Part shown: one piece after another, positions 1 to 9,331 of the stretch
How positions within the stretch are numbered: the stretch's first letter is position 1
Layout of the letters: every line of letters begins with the position of its first letter
Source: Litoreibacter arenae DSM 19593
GTDB lineage: Bacteria; Pseudomonadota; Alphaproteobacteria; Rhodobacterales; Rhodobacteraceae
Assembly (NCBI RefSeq): GCF_000442275.2
Contig: NZ_KE557312.1
Coordinates: 310,001 to 374,000, forward strand
Direction of reading: 5' to 3'
Length of the DNA stretch: 64,000 nt
Position numbers and translations under genes: made by a program
Notes under the pieces: generated by a model
Told to the model about the DNA's origin: nothing
Database searches by the model: none
Seen by the model: only the letters and a program-made list of their open reading frames with translations

Positions 1-108
1 GAAGAGGGCCCAATTTCAAAAGCTCCTATTCAGCCACGCGCCGCAAAGGTCTGAATCGTCCGCAGAGCCGCCTTCAATCTGAAATCCCCACACCCTCTGC
101 CAAGTCCC

Positions 109-171
109 CGTAGGACGGGCCTCACCCCGCCACCCCACGCGCGCCCCGTAGGGTGGGCGGTCCCATCCACC
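109..171. repeat. two degenerate copies of a GC palindromic repeat
   Basis: Two neighbouring units of the form CGTAGG(g/a)(c/t)GGG followed by a C-rich inverted arm lie at about 109-134 and 147-171. A cleaner copy of the same motif occurs just after the next gene at 1805-1830. The unit can fold as a GC hairpin. I regard it as a short interspersed repeat; similar GTAGGGCGGGGTTCACCCCG units are, from memory, common in Rhodobacterales intergenic DNA. Confidence 0.55.
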
Positions 172-207
172 TTGCCACCCATGCCGCGTCAAGCCATGGT
201 GGCCGGA

Positions 208-1797
208 ATGGTAGAGATTTCCGAAATAACCGACCGCAAGAGCCTTGAGGCGTGGCTGCTGGAGCAGGACGATCCCAAAGCCGTATCAGCGATAATCGCC
301 CATCGCGCCGCGATGCGGGTTTTGCCGATTGCGTGGCAGTGGTTTTCAAAGGTCACACACAAATCTGATATGGCAACTTTGCGTGTTTTAAGAGCACCTT
401 TGACTTCTGAGGTTGCTTGCTTCGCAACCATTTTTGTGGCCGCTCCCATCGCCGCTGCTCGTGCGGCCGACGTCGCGGTCACTTACGCTGGCACCGCCGC
501 CGATACCGCCGCCGCGAGAGACGATACGGTCGCACGCGCCGATGCTGCCGCCGCTCGTGCTGCCGCGTCCGCTATCTCTCACGCTGCTAAAGTCTCCGGT
601 GCCGCCGATGCCGCCGCTGAACCCACCTTAGTTGCCATCGCGCGCGTCGCGGCAGCTGAATACTCGACGTCCATTAACCTCAATATCTGGCCCCACATCC
701 GCCGCGACTGCAGCGCATATCTGGCGGGGGAGGATTTCACCTCCGCCCATCTCTGGCCCGGCGACGGCAACCCACTCGCGCAGGTTTGGGAGGCCCTGAA
801 GAAAGACCTCTCCAAACCCGCAGGCTCCGAGGCCACAGCCCGCGGCGAAACAGGTCTCGACTGGTCCTTCTGGATCGACTGGTACGACCGCGCCCTCACC
901 GGCACCGAGGACCGCTGGGACATGCTCACCGAAATCGCCCTGCTCGACAGCAAAGTCTGGGAAGGTGAAGCGTCGGTCCTGATGGACGAGATCAACAAGA
1001 TTTGGAGAATGCACTCTGCGGCGGCAGCGCCTAATGGCGAGGAGCTATCAGTCAACTCTGCGAACGGGCGATACCGCGTCACGCCTGCTGTCGCCGACAC
1101 TGCTGAACTCTACGCGGAAACGCGCGGCAAGCTGTCGGCGGTCCTCAGCCTTCCCGCATTTCAGGAACCGTTGGAAAACCAATACACGGCGTTACGCGAA
1201 GAACTGGACATGTTGCGTAACGCAAACGCAACACATGACGATGCTCCGCGCATGTTGCATTCAACCTGCGTCCGCGCTCGGGCACGCCTCCGCGTCAAAT
1301 TTCAAAACGAAGTCTGTCCCACTCCCGAGGAAGACGCCAATTCCCTCGACCTTCTTGGGTCGGTAGAGGAGGTGATCTCAGACCTGGTCAGCCAGAACGA
1401 GAAGGTCAAACAAGCCGTCATCGCCAAGGCGAAGGTCTCGTTTGAACTGCATGGGGACCGCGCCGAAATCATCGCAGAAGCAGATATGCAGTTGGCTGAG
1501 ATATCCGAGGGCCTTTTGGCCACACAAATGCCCGAACTGGCAGAGGTCATTCGAGACCCGTCGGCTTCCGACGATGAAAAGGCCGAGGCGCTTTACGTCA
1601 GTGCGGCGCGTCTTTTGCGCGTCGGTGTTATCGAGGCGTACAAAGGCAGCAAGTCGGTCGTTGGCGAAATTGAATGGTGGTCGGAGCGCGGGGTGAAACT
1701 GACGGTCAATGCTGGAAAGATCGTCGGAGCATCTGCTGCCGTCACCTCTCCACTCTGGCTTGAGAACGCACTCAAAGTCATCTTGACCCTACTCTGA
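208..1797 (+). CDS. alanine-rich protein of unknown function
   Basis: Predicted protein of 529 residues that I do not recognise as a characterised family. It opens with MVEISEITDRKSLEAWLLEQ, then HRAAMRVLPIAW. Residues about 60-155 are extremely Ala-rich with scattered charges. The middle is Trp-rich and acidic, and the end (last 40 residues) is hydrophobic with a WW pair, which could associate with a membrane. I chose ATG 208 over upstream in-frame TTG 172, ATG 181 and ATG 196 because a weak purine-rich stretch (GGCCGGA) precedes it and the downstream sequence reads as a natural N-terminus. The gene sits where murC-murB linkage is usual in this group and is bracketed by palindromic repeats, so it may be an insertion. 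No function is proposed. Confidence 0.75.
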   Translation: MVEISEITDRKSLEAWLLEQDDPKAVSAIIAHRAAMRVLPIAWQWFSKVTHKSDMATLRVLRAPLTSEVACFATIFVAAPIAAARAADVAVTYAGTAADTAAARDDTVARADAAAARAAASAISHAAKVSGAADAAAEPTLVAIARVAAAEYSTSINLNIWPHIRRDCSAYLAGEDFTSAHLWPGDGNPLAQVWEALKKDLSKPAGSEATARGETGLDWSFWIDWYDRALTGTEDRWDMLTEIALLDSKVWEGEASVLMDEINKIWRMHSAAAAPNGEELSVNSANGRYRVTPAVADTAELYAETRGKLSAVLSLPAFQEPLENQYTALREELDMLRNANATHDDAPRMLHSTCVRARARLRVKFQNEVCPTPEEDANSLDLLGSVEEVISDLVSQNEKVKQAVIAKAKVSFELHGDRAEIIAEADMQLAEISEGLLATQMPELAEVIRDPSASDDEKAEALYVSAARLLRVGVIEAYKGSKSVVGEIEWWSERGVKLTVNAGKIVGASAAVTSPLWLENALKVILTLL

Positions 1798-1804
1798 AAA
1801 TTGT

Positions 1805-1835
1805 GGCGTAGGGCGGGGTTCACCCCGCCACCCCA
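1805..1835. repeat. palindromic repeat, possible terminator
   Basis: Perfect inverted repeat GGCGGGGT (1812-1819) and ACCCCGCC (1822-1829), eight nucleotides after the stop of the upstream gene. There is no T run, so it is at best a weak terminator. It matches the degenerate units at 109-171, giving copies on both sides of the unknown gene. Confidence 0.6.
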
Positions 1836-1944
1836 TGCCCGAAAACGTGCCATACGTTTTGCCGACACAATGCCGACGCTTTGCAGACCGCCGTTTTTGC
1901 CTTTCCCCTTGCCCATCCAGCCCCGCTTCCGTAGCACGGAATCC

Positions 1945-2862
1945 ATGACCGATTTCCCCACTCCGCGCGGCACCCTGACGCCTGATCGCCCCCTCGCGGA
2001 CCTCACATGGCTGCGCGTCGGCGGCCCCGCAAAGGCCCTGTTCCAACCCGCCGACCGCGAGGATCTGGCCGCTTTCCTGCGCGATCTGGACCCCGCTACG
2101 CCCGTGTTCCCCATGGGTGTCGGCTCCAACCTGATCGTGCGCGACGGCGGGCTTGACGCCGTGGTGATCCGGCTCGGGCGCGGCTTCAACGGCATCACGA
2201 TCGATGGCCCCCGCGTCACCTGCGGCCCCGCCGCACTCGACGCCCATGTGGCCCGCAAGGCCGCTGATCAGGGCCTCGACCTGACCTTCCTGCGCACCAT
2301 TCCGGGTGCCATCGGCGGCGCGGTCCGGATGAACGCGGGCTGCTATGGCTCTTATATTGCTGACGTTTTTGTCGAAGCCACCGCTGTCACGCGACAAGGC
2401 GAAACTATCACACTGACGGCAGACGACCTGAACTTCGCCTACCGCTCCACCGACTTGCCCGAGGGCATGGTGATCGTCGAGGTCGTGCTGGAGGCCCCAG
2501 AAGGCGACCCCGAAACGCTGCACCAACGCATGACCGACCAGCTTGCCAAACGCGACGCGACCCAGCCCACCAAGGACCGCACCGCTGGCAGCACCTTCCG
2601 CAACCCCGCCGGTTTCTCCTCCACAGGCCGCGATGACGACACCCACGAGTTGAAGGCGTGGAAGGTCATCGACGAGGCCGGTTTGCGCGGCCAAACCCTC
2701 GGCGGCGCGCAGATGAGCGAGAAACATCCCAACTTCCTGATCAACACAGGCGGGGCAACCGCCGCCGACTTGGAAGATTTGGGCGAGCTGGTGCGGAAAA
2801 GGGTTCTCAAACACTCCGGAATAGAGCTACAATGGGAGGTGCTTCGGGTCGGCAAACGCTAA
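1945..2862 (+). CDS. murB: UDP-N-acetylenolpyruvoylglucosamine reductase MurB
   Basis: Cytoplasmic FAD enzyme that reduces UDP-GlcNAc-enolpyruvate to UDP-MurNAc with NADPH, the second committed step of peptidoglycan precursor synthesis. The 305-residue length fits short (type II) MurB. Visible: the FAD-binding [12 protein letters not shown] near residue 60; [12 protein letters not shown] with Arg117; [10 protein letters not shown] with the catalytic Ser216; [10 protein letters not shown] near 258-267; and a C-terminal ELQWEV whose Glu298 fits the second catalytic acid. The frame is open back to 1801, but ATG 1945 gives the standard N-terminus. It lies 83 bp before ddl in the dcw cluster. Confidence 0.96.
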   Translation: MTDFPTPRGTLTPDRPLADLTWLRVGGPAKALFQPADREDLAAFLRDLDPATPVFPMGVGSNLIVRDGGLDAVVIRLGRGFNGITIDGPRVTCGPAALDAHVARKAADQGLDLTFLRTIPGAIGGAVRMNAGCYGSYIADVFVEATAVTRQGETITLTADDLNFAYRSTDLPEGMVIVEVVLEAPEGDPETLHQRMTDQLAKRDATQPTKDRTAGSTFRNPAGFSSTGRDDDTHELKAWKVIDEAGLRGQTLGGAQMSEKHPNFLINTGGATAADLEDLGELVRKRVLKHSGIELQWEVLRVGKR

Positions 2863-2887
2863 TCTGAGCAGGCACTAACCAAATATA

Positions 2888-2932
2888 GGGGTCACAAAGA
2901 CCCCATGCACAAAATAAGCCCCAAAAAGGGGC
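2888..2932 (+). promoter_or_regulatory. tandem hairpins between murB and ddl
   Basis: Two perfect short hairpins stand back to back: GGGGTC-ACAAA-GACCCC (2888-2904) and GCCCC-AAAAA-GGGGC (2918-2932). The second ends 13 bases before the ddl start. There is no T run, so simple intrinsic termination is unlikely. They could attenuate, pause or protect the transcript across the murB-ddl junction. Confidence 0.5.
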
Positions 2933-2945
2933 ATTTGAGGCGGAT

Positions 2946-3860
2946 ATGTCGAGCAGGACAATTCGCAAAGTGGTGGTACTGATGGGCGGCCCCTCGGCAG
3001 AGCGGGAGGTTTCGCTGTCATCCGGGCGTGATTGCGCCGCCGCGTTGCGTGAAGCGGGTTATGATGTGGTGGAACTGGACGCGGGTCCGGATCTGGCCGC
3101 GCAATTGTCCGATCTGAAACCCGATGTCGTGTTCAATGCGCTCCACGGCCGCTGGGGCGAGGATGGCTGCGTGCAGGGCCTGCTCGAATGGATGCGCATC
3201 CCCTATACCCATTCCGGCGTGCTGGCCTCGGCCATCGCCATGGACAAGGAACGCACCAAGCAGATTTACCGCGAGGCAGGCTTGCCGGTGGTCGACAGCG
3301 TGCTGGCCTCCAAGGCGGAGGTCATGGCATCCCACGTCATGCCCGCGCCCTATGTCGTGAAGCCTTATAACGAAGGCTCTTCCGTGGGTGTCTATTTGGT
3401 CAATGAGGGCGCCAACAGCCCTCCGAAACTGTCCGACGACATGCCCGAAATCGTCATGGTCGAAGCCTTCGCGCCGGGTCGGGAATTGACGACTTCCGTG
3501 GTCGGCGATCGCGCGTTGATCGTGACCGACATCCTGACCGACGGCTGGTACGACTACGAGGCGAAATATGCCGAAGGCGGCTCGCGCCACGTGGTCCCCG
3601 CCGACATCCCCGCAGAGATCACCGCGCTGTGCATGGACTATGCCCTGCGCGCGCACAATGCCCTTGGCTGTCGCGGTGTCAGCCGCACCGATTTCCGGTG
3701 GGACGAGGCGAAAGGCGCCGCCGGTCTGATCTTGCTGGAAACCAACACCCAGCCCGGTATGACCCCGACGTCGCTGACGCCGGAGCAGGCGCAAAAGACC
3801 GGAATGTCCATGGCCGAGCTGTGCAAATGGATGGTGGAGGACGCGTCATGCGACCGCTAA
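2946..3860 (+). CDS. ddl: D-alanine--D-alanine ligase
   Basis: ATP-grasp ligase joining two D-Ala residues for the peptidoglycan stem peptide. Length 304 residues, normal for DdlB-type enzymes. Seen: N-terminal [15 protein letters not shown] (13-27), HGRWGEDG (67-74), ATP-grasp segment [14 protein letters not shown], and the metal/phosphate-binding [10 protein letters not shown] near the C-terminus. A GAGGCGG ribosome site precedes ATG 2946. Its end overlaps the ftsQ start by 13 bp, so ddl and ftsQ are probably translationally coupled. Confidence 0.97.
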   Translation: MSSRTIRKVVVLMGGPSAEREVSLSSGRDCAAALREAGYDVVELDAGPDLAAQLSDLKPDVVFNALHGRWGEDGCVQGLLEWMRIPYTHSGVLASAIAMDKERTKQIYREAGLPVVDSVLASKAEVMASHVMPAPYVVKPYNEGSSVGVYLVNEGANSPPKLSDDMPEIVMVEAFAPGRELTTSVVGDRALIVTDILTDGWYDYEAKYAEGGSRHVVPADIPAEITALCMDYALRAHNALGCRGVSRTDFRWDEAKGAAGLILLETNTQPGMTPTSLTPEQAQKTGMSMAELCKWMVEDASCDR

Positions 3861-4735
3861 ATCGGTTCTCCAAAAAACAGTCGAGCAGCGATCCGGCACC
3901 AAGCCGCATGTCCTACCGGATGGAGCGCCTCTGGTTGACGCCGTCGTTCCGCAAGATCGTGCGCGTTGGAATGCCAAGCTTTCTGGTCGTAGCGTCCCTC
4001 GGCGTCTACTTTTCGAACGCCGACCGCCAACAAGCAATTGCCGACAAATACACGGAGATCAGGCGCTCTGTCGAAGAACGTCCCGAGTTCATGGTCAAGC
4101 TGATGGCAATCGACGGGGCCTCTGCGGGCCTCAACAGCGCGATCCGCGAGGTCATGCCCGTCGACCTGCCGCTGTCCAGTTTTGATCTGGACCTTGAGGC
4201 GATGCGCAAGCAGGTCGAAAGCCTTGACGCGGTGAAGCGCGTCGATGTGCGTGTTCGCGCGGGCGGGCTGTTACAGATCAATGTCGAAGAACGCGTGCCT
4301 GCTGTTGTCTGGCGCGGACCCGGTGGGTTGGAATTGCTCGATCAGGACGGCCACCGTGTCTCCGCGCTCGACAGTCGTGCCGCGCGCCCCGACCTTCCGC
4401 TGATCGCGGGGGAGGGGGCGAACGCCGCCGTGCCCGAAGCGCTGGCCCTGCTGGACCGCGCCGCACCGATCAAGGACCGCGTTATCGGCATCGTGCGCAT
4501 ATCCGAGCGCCGCTGGGATCTGGTTCTCGACCGCGCACAACGCATCATGCTGCCGCCGAAAGAGGCGGAGCCGGCGCTTGACCGCGTGCTGGCGCTGAAC
4601 GAGGCGCAGGACCTCTTGAAGCGCGACGTGACCCATATCGACATTCGCAACCCCGACCGCCCGACACTTCGGATGACCTCTGACGCGCTGGCCACCATGC
4701 GCGAAATGCAGGGCATCAAAGTGAACAGCAACTGA
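3848..4735 (+). CDS. ftsQ: cell division protein FtsQ
   Basis: Inner-membrane division protein that links the cytoplasmic Z-ring to periplasmic divisome proteins FtsB and FtsL. The 295-residue protein has a basic cytoplasmic tail (1-35), one membrane segment (about 36-55, [20 protein letters not shown]), a POTRA-type domain ([20 protein letters not shown] onward) with [13 protein letters not shown], and the FtsQ/DivIB domain. The frame is open upstream, but ATG 3848 inside the end of ddl, preceded by GGAGGAC, is the natural start. The next gene, ftsA, begins 20 bp downstream. Confidence 0.94.
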   Translation: MRPLNRFSKKQSSSDPAPSRMSYRMERLWLTPSFRKIVRVGMPSFLVVASLGVYFSNADRQQAIADKYTEIRRSVEERPEFMVKLMAIDGASAGLNSAIREVMPVDLPLSSFDLDLEAMRKQVESLDAVKRVDVRVRAGGLLQINVEERVPAVVWRGPGGLELLDQDGHRVSALDSRAARPDLPLIAGEGANAAVPEALALLDRAAPIKDRVIGIVRISERRWDLVLDRAQRIMLPPKEAEPALDRVLALNEAQDLLKRDVTHIDIRNPDRPTLRMTSDALATMREMQGIKVNSN

Positions 4736-4755
4736 TAACGAGAGACGAGCGTTCC

Positions 4756-6090
4756 ATGACAGATCTGTATCAATCTCAACGCGCCATGAGAAACAAACGC
4801 CAGGCTGCCATGCAGCGCGGGGTGGTCGCCGTTCTGGACGTAGGCTCCTCCAAGATCGCCTGCCTTGTGCTGCGCTTTGATGGGCCCGACAGCTTCCGCG
4901 AAAGCGACGGTATCGGGTCGATGGCGGGGCAATCGTCTTTCCGGGTGATCGGCGCTGCGACGACACGTTCGCGCGGGGTGCGTTTTGGTGAAATCGACGC
5001 CATGCACGAAACCGAGCGTGCCATCCGCACCGCCGTTCAGGCCGCGCAGAAAATGGCGGGCGTCCGTGTGGACCACGTGATTGCCTGTTTCGCGGGGGCC
5101 AAGCCGCGGTCCTACGGGCTGGCCGGTACGGTCGATTTGCATGACGGCACCGTTACGGACAACTGCGTCGCCCGTGTCCTGTCCTCTTGCGATGTGCCGG
5201 ATTATGGTGCGGACCGCGAAATCCTGCATGCACAGCCGGTGAACTTCGCGGTGGATCACCGCTCCGGCCTTGGTGATCCGCGCGGGCAGGCGGGCAATTC
5301 CCTGTCCGTCGACATGCACATGCTGTCCGTCGACCGCGCGCCCATCGAAAACCTGCTCTATTGTATAAAGCGCTGCGATCTGGAGTTGGCGGGCATCGCG
5401 TCGTCCAGCTACGCCGCCGGTATTTCCTCGCTGGTCGAGGACGAGCAGGAACTGGGTGCGGCCTGCATCGACCTTGGTGGCGGCTCCACGGGCATTTCGA
5501 TCTTCATCAAGAAACACATGATCTATGCTGACACCGTGCGCATGGGCGGCGATCACGTCACCTCCGACATTTCCCAAGGCTTGCAGGTTCCTATGCCGAC
5601 GGCGGAGCGGATCAAGACCTTCTACGGCGGCGTTCAGGCCACGGGCATGGATGACCGCGACATGATCGACCTTAGCTCCGACACCGGTGACTGGGAGCAT
5701 GACCGCCGGACGGTCAGCCGCGCCGAAGTTATCGGCGTGATGCGTCCGCGCATGGAGGAAATTCTCGAAGAGGTCCGCGTCCGTCTTGACGCCGCAGGCT
5801 TCGAGCATTTGCCCAGTCAGCGCATCGTGTTGACCGGCGGCGCATCCCAGCTTCCTGGCCTCGACGGTCTGGCCTCGCGTATTCTTGGCCAGCAGGTCCG
5901 CCTTGGCCGTCCGCTTCGGGTGCAGGGCCTGCCGCAATCCGTCACCGGTCCGGGCTTCGCCTCTGCCGTTGGCACATGCCTTTTCGCGGCGCACCCGCAG
6001 GATGAATGGTGGGATTTCGACATTCCAGTGGACGGCTATCCCGCGCGTTCGCTCAAGCGGGCGGTAAAGTGGTTCAAGGACAATTGGTAG
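4756..6090 (+). CDS. ftsA: cell division protein FtsA
   Basis: Actin-like ATPase that tethers FtsZ filaments to the membrane and recruits the divisome. Length 444 residues. Seen: phosphate-1 VLDVGSSKIAC (26-36), the SHS2/1C subdomain region, phosphate-2 CIDLGGGSTGISIF, adenosine motif VLTGGASQLPG, and a C-terminal amphipathic membrane-targeting helix SLKRAVKWFKDNW. It directly follows ftsQ with a GAGAGACGAG purine run upstream of ATG 4756. A long spacer separates it from ftsZ, so ftsZ probably also has its own promoter. Confidence 0.97.
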   Translation: MTDLYQSQRAMRNKRQAAMQRGVVAVLDVGSSKIACLVLRFDGPDSFRESDGIGSMAGQSSFRVIGAATTRSRGVRFGEIDAMHETERAIRTAVQAAQKMAGVRVDHVIACFAGAKPRSYGLAGTVDLHDGTVTDNCVARVLSSCDVPDYGADREILHAQPVNFAVDHRSGLGDPRGQAGNSLSVDMHMLSVDRAPIENLLYCIKRCDLELAGIASSSYAAGISSLVEDEQELGAACIDLGGGSTGISIFIKKHMIYADTVRMGGDHVTSDISQGLQVPMPTAERIKTFYGGVQATGMDDRDMIDLSSDTGDWEHDRRTVSRAEVIGVMRPRMEEILEEVRVRLDAAGFEHLPSQRIVLTGGASQLPGLDGLASRILGQQVRLGRPLRVQGLPQSVTGPGFASAVGTCLFAAHPQDEWWDFDIPVDGYPARSLKRAVKWFKDNW

Positions 6091-6464
6091 GGATAAAAGG
6101 GGCGAGTTCACCCGTGACAAACCGCTCGTTTCGAGCTAGATTCGAGTTACTGCCCGCAAGAGGCAGGACAGGCCGAGCAGTGGCCCCCGAAACGATCAAC
6201 TGATTCCACATGCACCCGCTGCATGTGGAGCGTTTATGCTTTGTCTTGTGTCTGGCGTATCGCTTTCCGCCAGATATTGGCGTTTTGGCAAGATGATGCC
6301 GAAATCGATCAGATTCTCGCCGTATTTTGTGGTAAAATTGCCTTTTTTGCGTGACGTCCAAGCCGACCTCCGATAGGCTTTGCGCAAACGAGGCATAACC
6401 ACAAGGGCCGAATGGCCCATTCGTGAAAAGTACACACACCTTATTCTTACGGGCGGACCAGCAC
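6091..6464 (+). promoter_or_regulatory. ftsA-ftsZ spacer with hairpins and GANTC sites
   Basis: 374 bp without a credible gene. It holds a perfect 10-bp stem TCCACATGCA/TGCATGTGGA with a 5-base loop (6205-6229) and a 7-bp stem TCTGGCG/CGCCAGA (6251-6257 with 6268-6274). Three GATTC sites (6139, 6202, 6312) match GANTC, the recognition sequence of the alphaproteobacterial cell-cycle methylase CcrM. The spacer probably contains the ftsZ promoter. I cannot place -35/-10 boxes with confidence. GANTC count is only modestly above chance. Confidence 0.5.
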
Positions 6465-8060
6465 ATGACACTAAATCTTCGGATGCCAGAACAAGCAGAT
6501 CTCAAGCCACGCATCACCGTTTTCGGTGTCGGCGGGGCAGGCGGCAACGCCGTGAACAACATGATCGAGAAAGAGCTTGATGGTGTCGAGTTCGTGGTCG
6601 CCAATACCGACGCGCAGGCCCTGCAACAAGGCAAGGCCCCCGCGAAAATCCAAATGGGTGTGAAGGTCACCGAAGGTCTGGGCGCTGGCGCGCGTCCCTC
6701 GGTCGGTGCCGCCGCCGCCGAAGAGACCATCGAAGAAATCGTCGACCACCTTGCTGGCGCTCACATGTGCTTTATCACCGCCGGTATGGGCGGTGGCACC
6801 GGGACGGGCGCTGCTCCGATCATCGCGCAAGCGGCCCGCGAGCTTGGCGTTCTGACCGTTGGCGTCGTCACCAAGCCGTTCCAGTTCGAGGGCGGCAAGC
6901 GCATGAAGCAAGCTGAAGAAGGCGTTGAAGCCCTTCAGAAAGTTGTCGACACGCTGATCATTATTCCAAACCAGAACCTGTTCCGTCTCGCCAACGAGAA
7001 AACGACCTTCACCGAGGCGTTCTCCATGGCCGACGACGTGCTGTATCAAGGCGTTAAAGGCGTTACCGACCTGATGGTGCGTCCGGGCCTGATCAACCTC
7101 GACTTCGCGGACGTTCGCGCCGTGATGGACGAGATGGGCAAAGCCATGATGGGCACCGGCGAGGCAGAGGGCGAAGATCGTGCCGTTCAAGCCGCAGAGA
7201 AAGCCATCGCCAACCCGCTGCTGGACGAAATCTCGCTCCGCGGTGCCAAAGGCGTGCTGATCAACATCACCGGCGGTCACGACCTGACTTTGTTCGAACT
7301 GGACGAAGCCGCCAACCGCATCCGCGAGGAAGTGGACCCAGAGGCGAATATCATCGTCGGCTCCACTTTGGACACAACGATGGACGGCAAAATGCGCGTC
7401 TCCGTCGTCGCGACCGGTATTGAAGCATCCGAAGAGTTGCTGTCCCAGCCGGTCACGCGCCGGTCTCTGGCAGCGCCCCTGACGATGGATCGTGGCGATG
7501 CGGCACCGCAACCGATGCCCAAAGAGCAGGCGGCCCAGGCCCCTGCCGCGCCGACTTACGAGCAGCCTGCCGCGAAAGCAGCGCCGGAACCTTCCTTGTT
7601 CGAGGAATTCCAGAAGGAAGAGGAAGCCGTCACCGAGGACGGTCTGCCGGAGCCGGTCTACACGCCATCCCCACAGCCCGCTTTCGAGCCAGCCGCCGCA
7701 GCCGAGCCTGCGCAACCGGTTTTTCAGTCGCGCCAGCAAGCCGGCACACCCACGCCGGAAGCCATGCAACGCCTGCGTGCTGCAGTGAACCGCAACCCCG
7801 CTGAGGACGCGCCTGCGCAGCAGCAGCAGCCGCAGCGCCAAGCCGCAGAGCCCCATGCCGAAAAGCCGCGCTTCGGGATCAATTCCCTGATCGGTCGCAT
7901 GACAGGCCACGGCGAAGGCGAAAGCCATGCAGCACCGCAGCGTCAGCAGCCACAGGTGTCCCAAGCCCGCGCGCCGCAGCCGCAGCAAGAGCGCGCCCAA
8001 CCGGATCCGGAGCAGGAAAAGATTGAAATTCCTGCCTTCCTGCGCCGTCAGGCCAACTGA
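6465..8060 (+). CDS. ftsZ: cell division protein FtsZ
   Basis: Tubulin-like GTPase forming the Z-ring. The 531-residue protein has [10 protein letters not shown] (21-30), the tubulin signature [10 protein letters not shown] (109-118), and the synergy-loop region around [15 protein letters not shown]. After the GTPase and C-terminal core (to about 330) comes a long disordered linker rich in Gln, Ala, Pro and Glu, then the conserved tail [12 protein letters not shown], which binds FtsA and other partners. The long linker is usual for alphaproteobacteria. The frame is open from 6423, but ATG 6465 gives the standard short N-terminal extension. An intrinsic terminator follows at 8086. Confidence 0.97.
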   Translation: MTLNLRMPEQADLKPRITVFGVGGAGGNAVNNMIEKELDGVEFVVANTDAQALQQGKAPAKIQMGVKVTEGLGAGARPSVGAAAAEETIEEIVDHLAGAHMCFITAGMGGGTGTGAAPIIAQAARELGVLTVGVVTKPFQFEGGKRMKQAEEGVEALQKVVDTLIIIPNQNLFRLANEKTTFTEAFSMADDVLYQGVKGVTDLMVRPGLINLDFADVRAVMDEMGKAMMGTGEAEGEDRAVQAAEKAIANPLLDEISLRGAKGVLINITGGHDLTLFELDEAANRIREEVDPEANIIVGSTLDTTMDGKMRVSVVATGIEASEELLSQPVTRRSLAAPLTMDRGDAAPQPMPKEQAAQAPAAPTYEQPAAKAAPEPSLFEEFQKEEEAVTEDGLPEPVYTPSPQPAFEPAAAAEPAQPVFQSRQQAGTPTPEAMQRLRAAVNRNPAEDAPAQQQQPQRQAAEPHAEKPRFGINSLIGRMTGHGEGESHAAPQRQQPQVSQARAPQPQQERAQPDPEQEKIEIPAFLRRQAN

Positions 8061-8085
8061 TACACAACCTGTAACGCAACGTCAC

Positions 8086-8111
8086 AAGGCCGGGTCCGTC
8101 CCGGCCTTTTT
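8086..8111 (+). terminator. intrinsic terminator after ftsZ
   Basis: Perfect 9-bp stem AAGGCCGGG/CCCGGCCTT with a TCCGT loop, followed by a T run. It lies 25 bp after the ftsZ stop and implies that lpxC is transcribed separately. Confidence 0.9.
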
Positions 8112-8309
8112 CGTTTTTATCCTTTTGTTTCAAAAGGCTTGCCGCGTTGCAGCGAAATGCACCGCTAATGTTGCAAACGGTCATAAAGAGTGAGTTGTGA
8201 CATGGAACCCCGACCCATATTTTAGGTTTAATTCCAGAGGCCTGACACGGCCCGACGGACAAAGACTGAAACAAACGAAGCCGGATGACGGCTTTATCGG
8301 GGGCCTTGC

Positions 8310-9230
8310 ATGCAAGCCACATTGACACAGACGATCAGCTTCACGGGCGTTGGCCTGCACTCCGGCCAGCCGGTGCGCATGGACGTGCACCCTGCTGCGG
8401 CGAATTCCGGCATCTGGTTCAAGCGCACCGATATCACCGACGCGGACAATATGATCCGCGCGATCTATACCGCCGTGGGCACCAAGCCGCTGTGCAGCGA
8501 GTTGACCAATGCCGCCGGTGTAGGTGTCTCCACCGTTGAACACATCATGGCCGCCCTTGCGGGTTGCGGTATCCACAACGCGCTGGTCGAGCTGGACGGG
8601 CCGGAAGTGCCGATCATGGACGGCTGCTCCGTTGATTTCGCGCGGGCTATCGTTGAAGTCGGCGCGCGCAAGCAGGCTGCACGCCTCTATGCGATCGAAA
8701 TCCTGTCCCCCGTTATGGTCGAGGAAAACGGCGCCATGGCGATGCTGACACCCGCCGACGGTCTGGAGATAGACTTCCACATAGATTTTTCCGACGCGGC
8801 AATCGGTCGCCAGCACAAGGCGCTGGACATGCGCAACGGCACGTTTGTGCGCGAGTTGTCCGACAGCCGGACTTTCTGCCGCAAGGCCGATATCGACATG
8901 ATGCATGAACAGGGCCTCGCCCTTGGCGGCACATATGAAAACGCAGTCGTGGTCGACGGCGACGATGTGCTCAGCCCGGGTGGTCTTCGCCACGCGGACG
9001 AGGCGGTGCGTCATAAAATGCTGGACGCTCTGGGCGATCTGTCTCTGGCAGGCGCGCCGATCCTTGGACGCTACACAGGCATCAAGGCAGGCCACGCGAT
9101 GACCAACAAGCTGCTGCGCAAGCTGTTCGCAAATCCGGATTCTTTCCGTTTGGTACCCTGCACCCCCGCGCAGGCGGCCCGTTTGCCCGGTGTTGGCGTG
9201 CGCAAGGCTGATCTGGCCTTGGTCGCTTAA
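8310..9230 (+). CDS. lpxC: UDP-3-O-acyl-N-acetylglucosamine deacetylase LpxC
   Basis: Zinc deacetylase catalysing the committed step of lipid A synthesis in the cytoplasm. Length 306 residues, normal. Zinc ligands are visible: His78 in STVEHIMAAL, and His235 and Asp239 in HKMLDALGDL. The catalytic base region lies in ELDGPEVPIMDGC, and the general-acid His262 is in GHAMTNKLL. DSRTFC is also conserved. The upstream region 8112-8309 likely carries the promoter, since ftsZ is terminated at 8086. The usual alphaproteobacterial order lpxC-bamD-recN follows. Confidence 0.97.
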   Translation: MQATLTQTISFTGVGLHSGQPVRMDVHPAAANSGIWFKRTDITDADNMIRAIYTAVGTKPLCSELTNAAGVGVSTVEHIMAALAGCGIHNALVELDGPEVPIMDGCSVDFARAIVEVGARKQAARLYAIEILSPVMVEENGAMAMLTPADGLEIDFHIDFSDAAIGRQHKALDMRNGTFVRELSDSRTFCRKADIDMMHEQGLALGGTYENAVVVDGDDVLSPGGLRHADEAVRHKMLDALGDLSLAGAPILGRYTGIKAGHAMTNKLLRKLFANPDSFRLVPCTPAQAARLPGVGVRKADLALVA

Positions 9231-9331
9231 GCGGCATAAAGGCGTTTTGCCCTGCAAAGAGTTGTGCTAGACCAGCCCAAAGAGGCCGTGAACCGGACAC
9301 CGGTACGGCCAAGCAATGAGGTTGGCGGTCA

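Noticed and set aside
6471-8000. 509-codon minus-strand frame across ftsZ
   Set aside because: FtsZ is unmistakable; the antisense translation has no recognisable motif.
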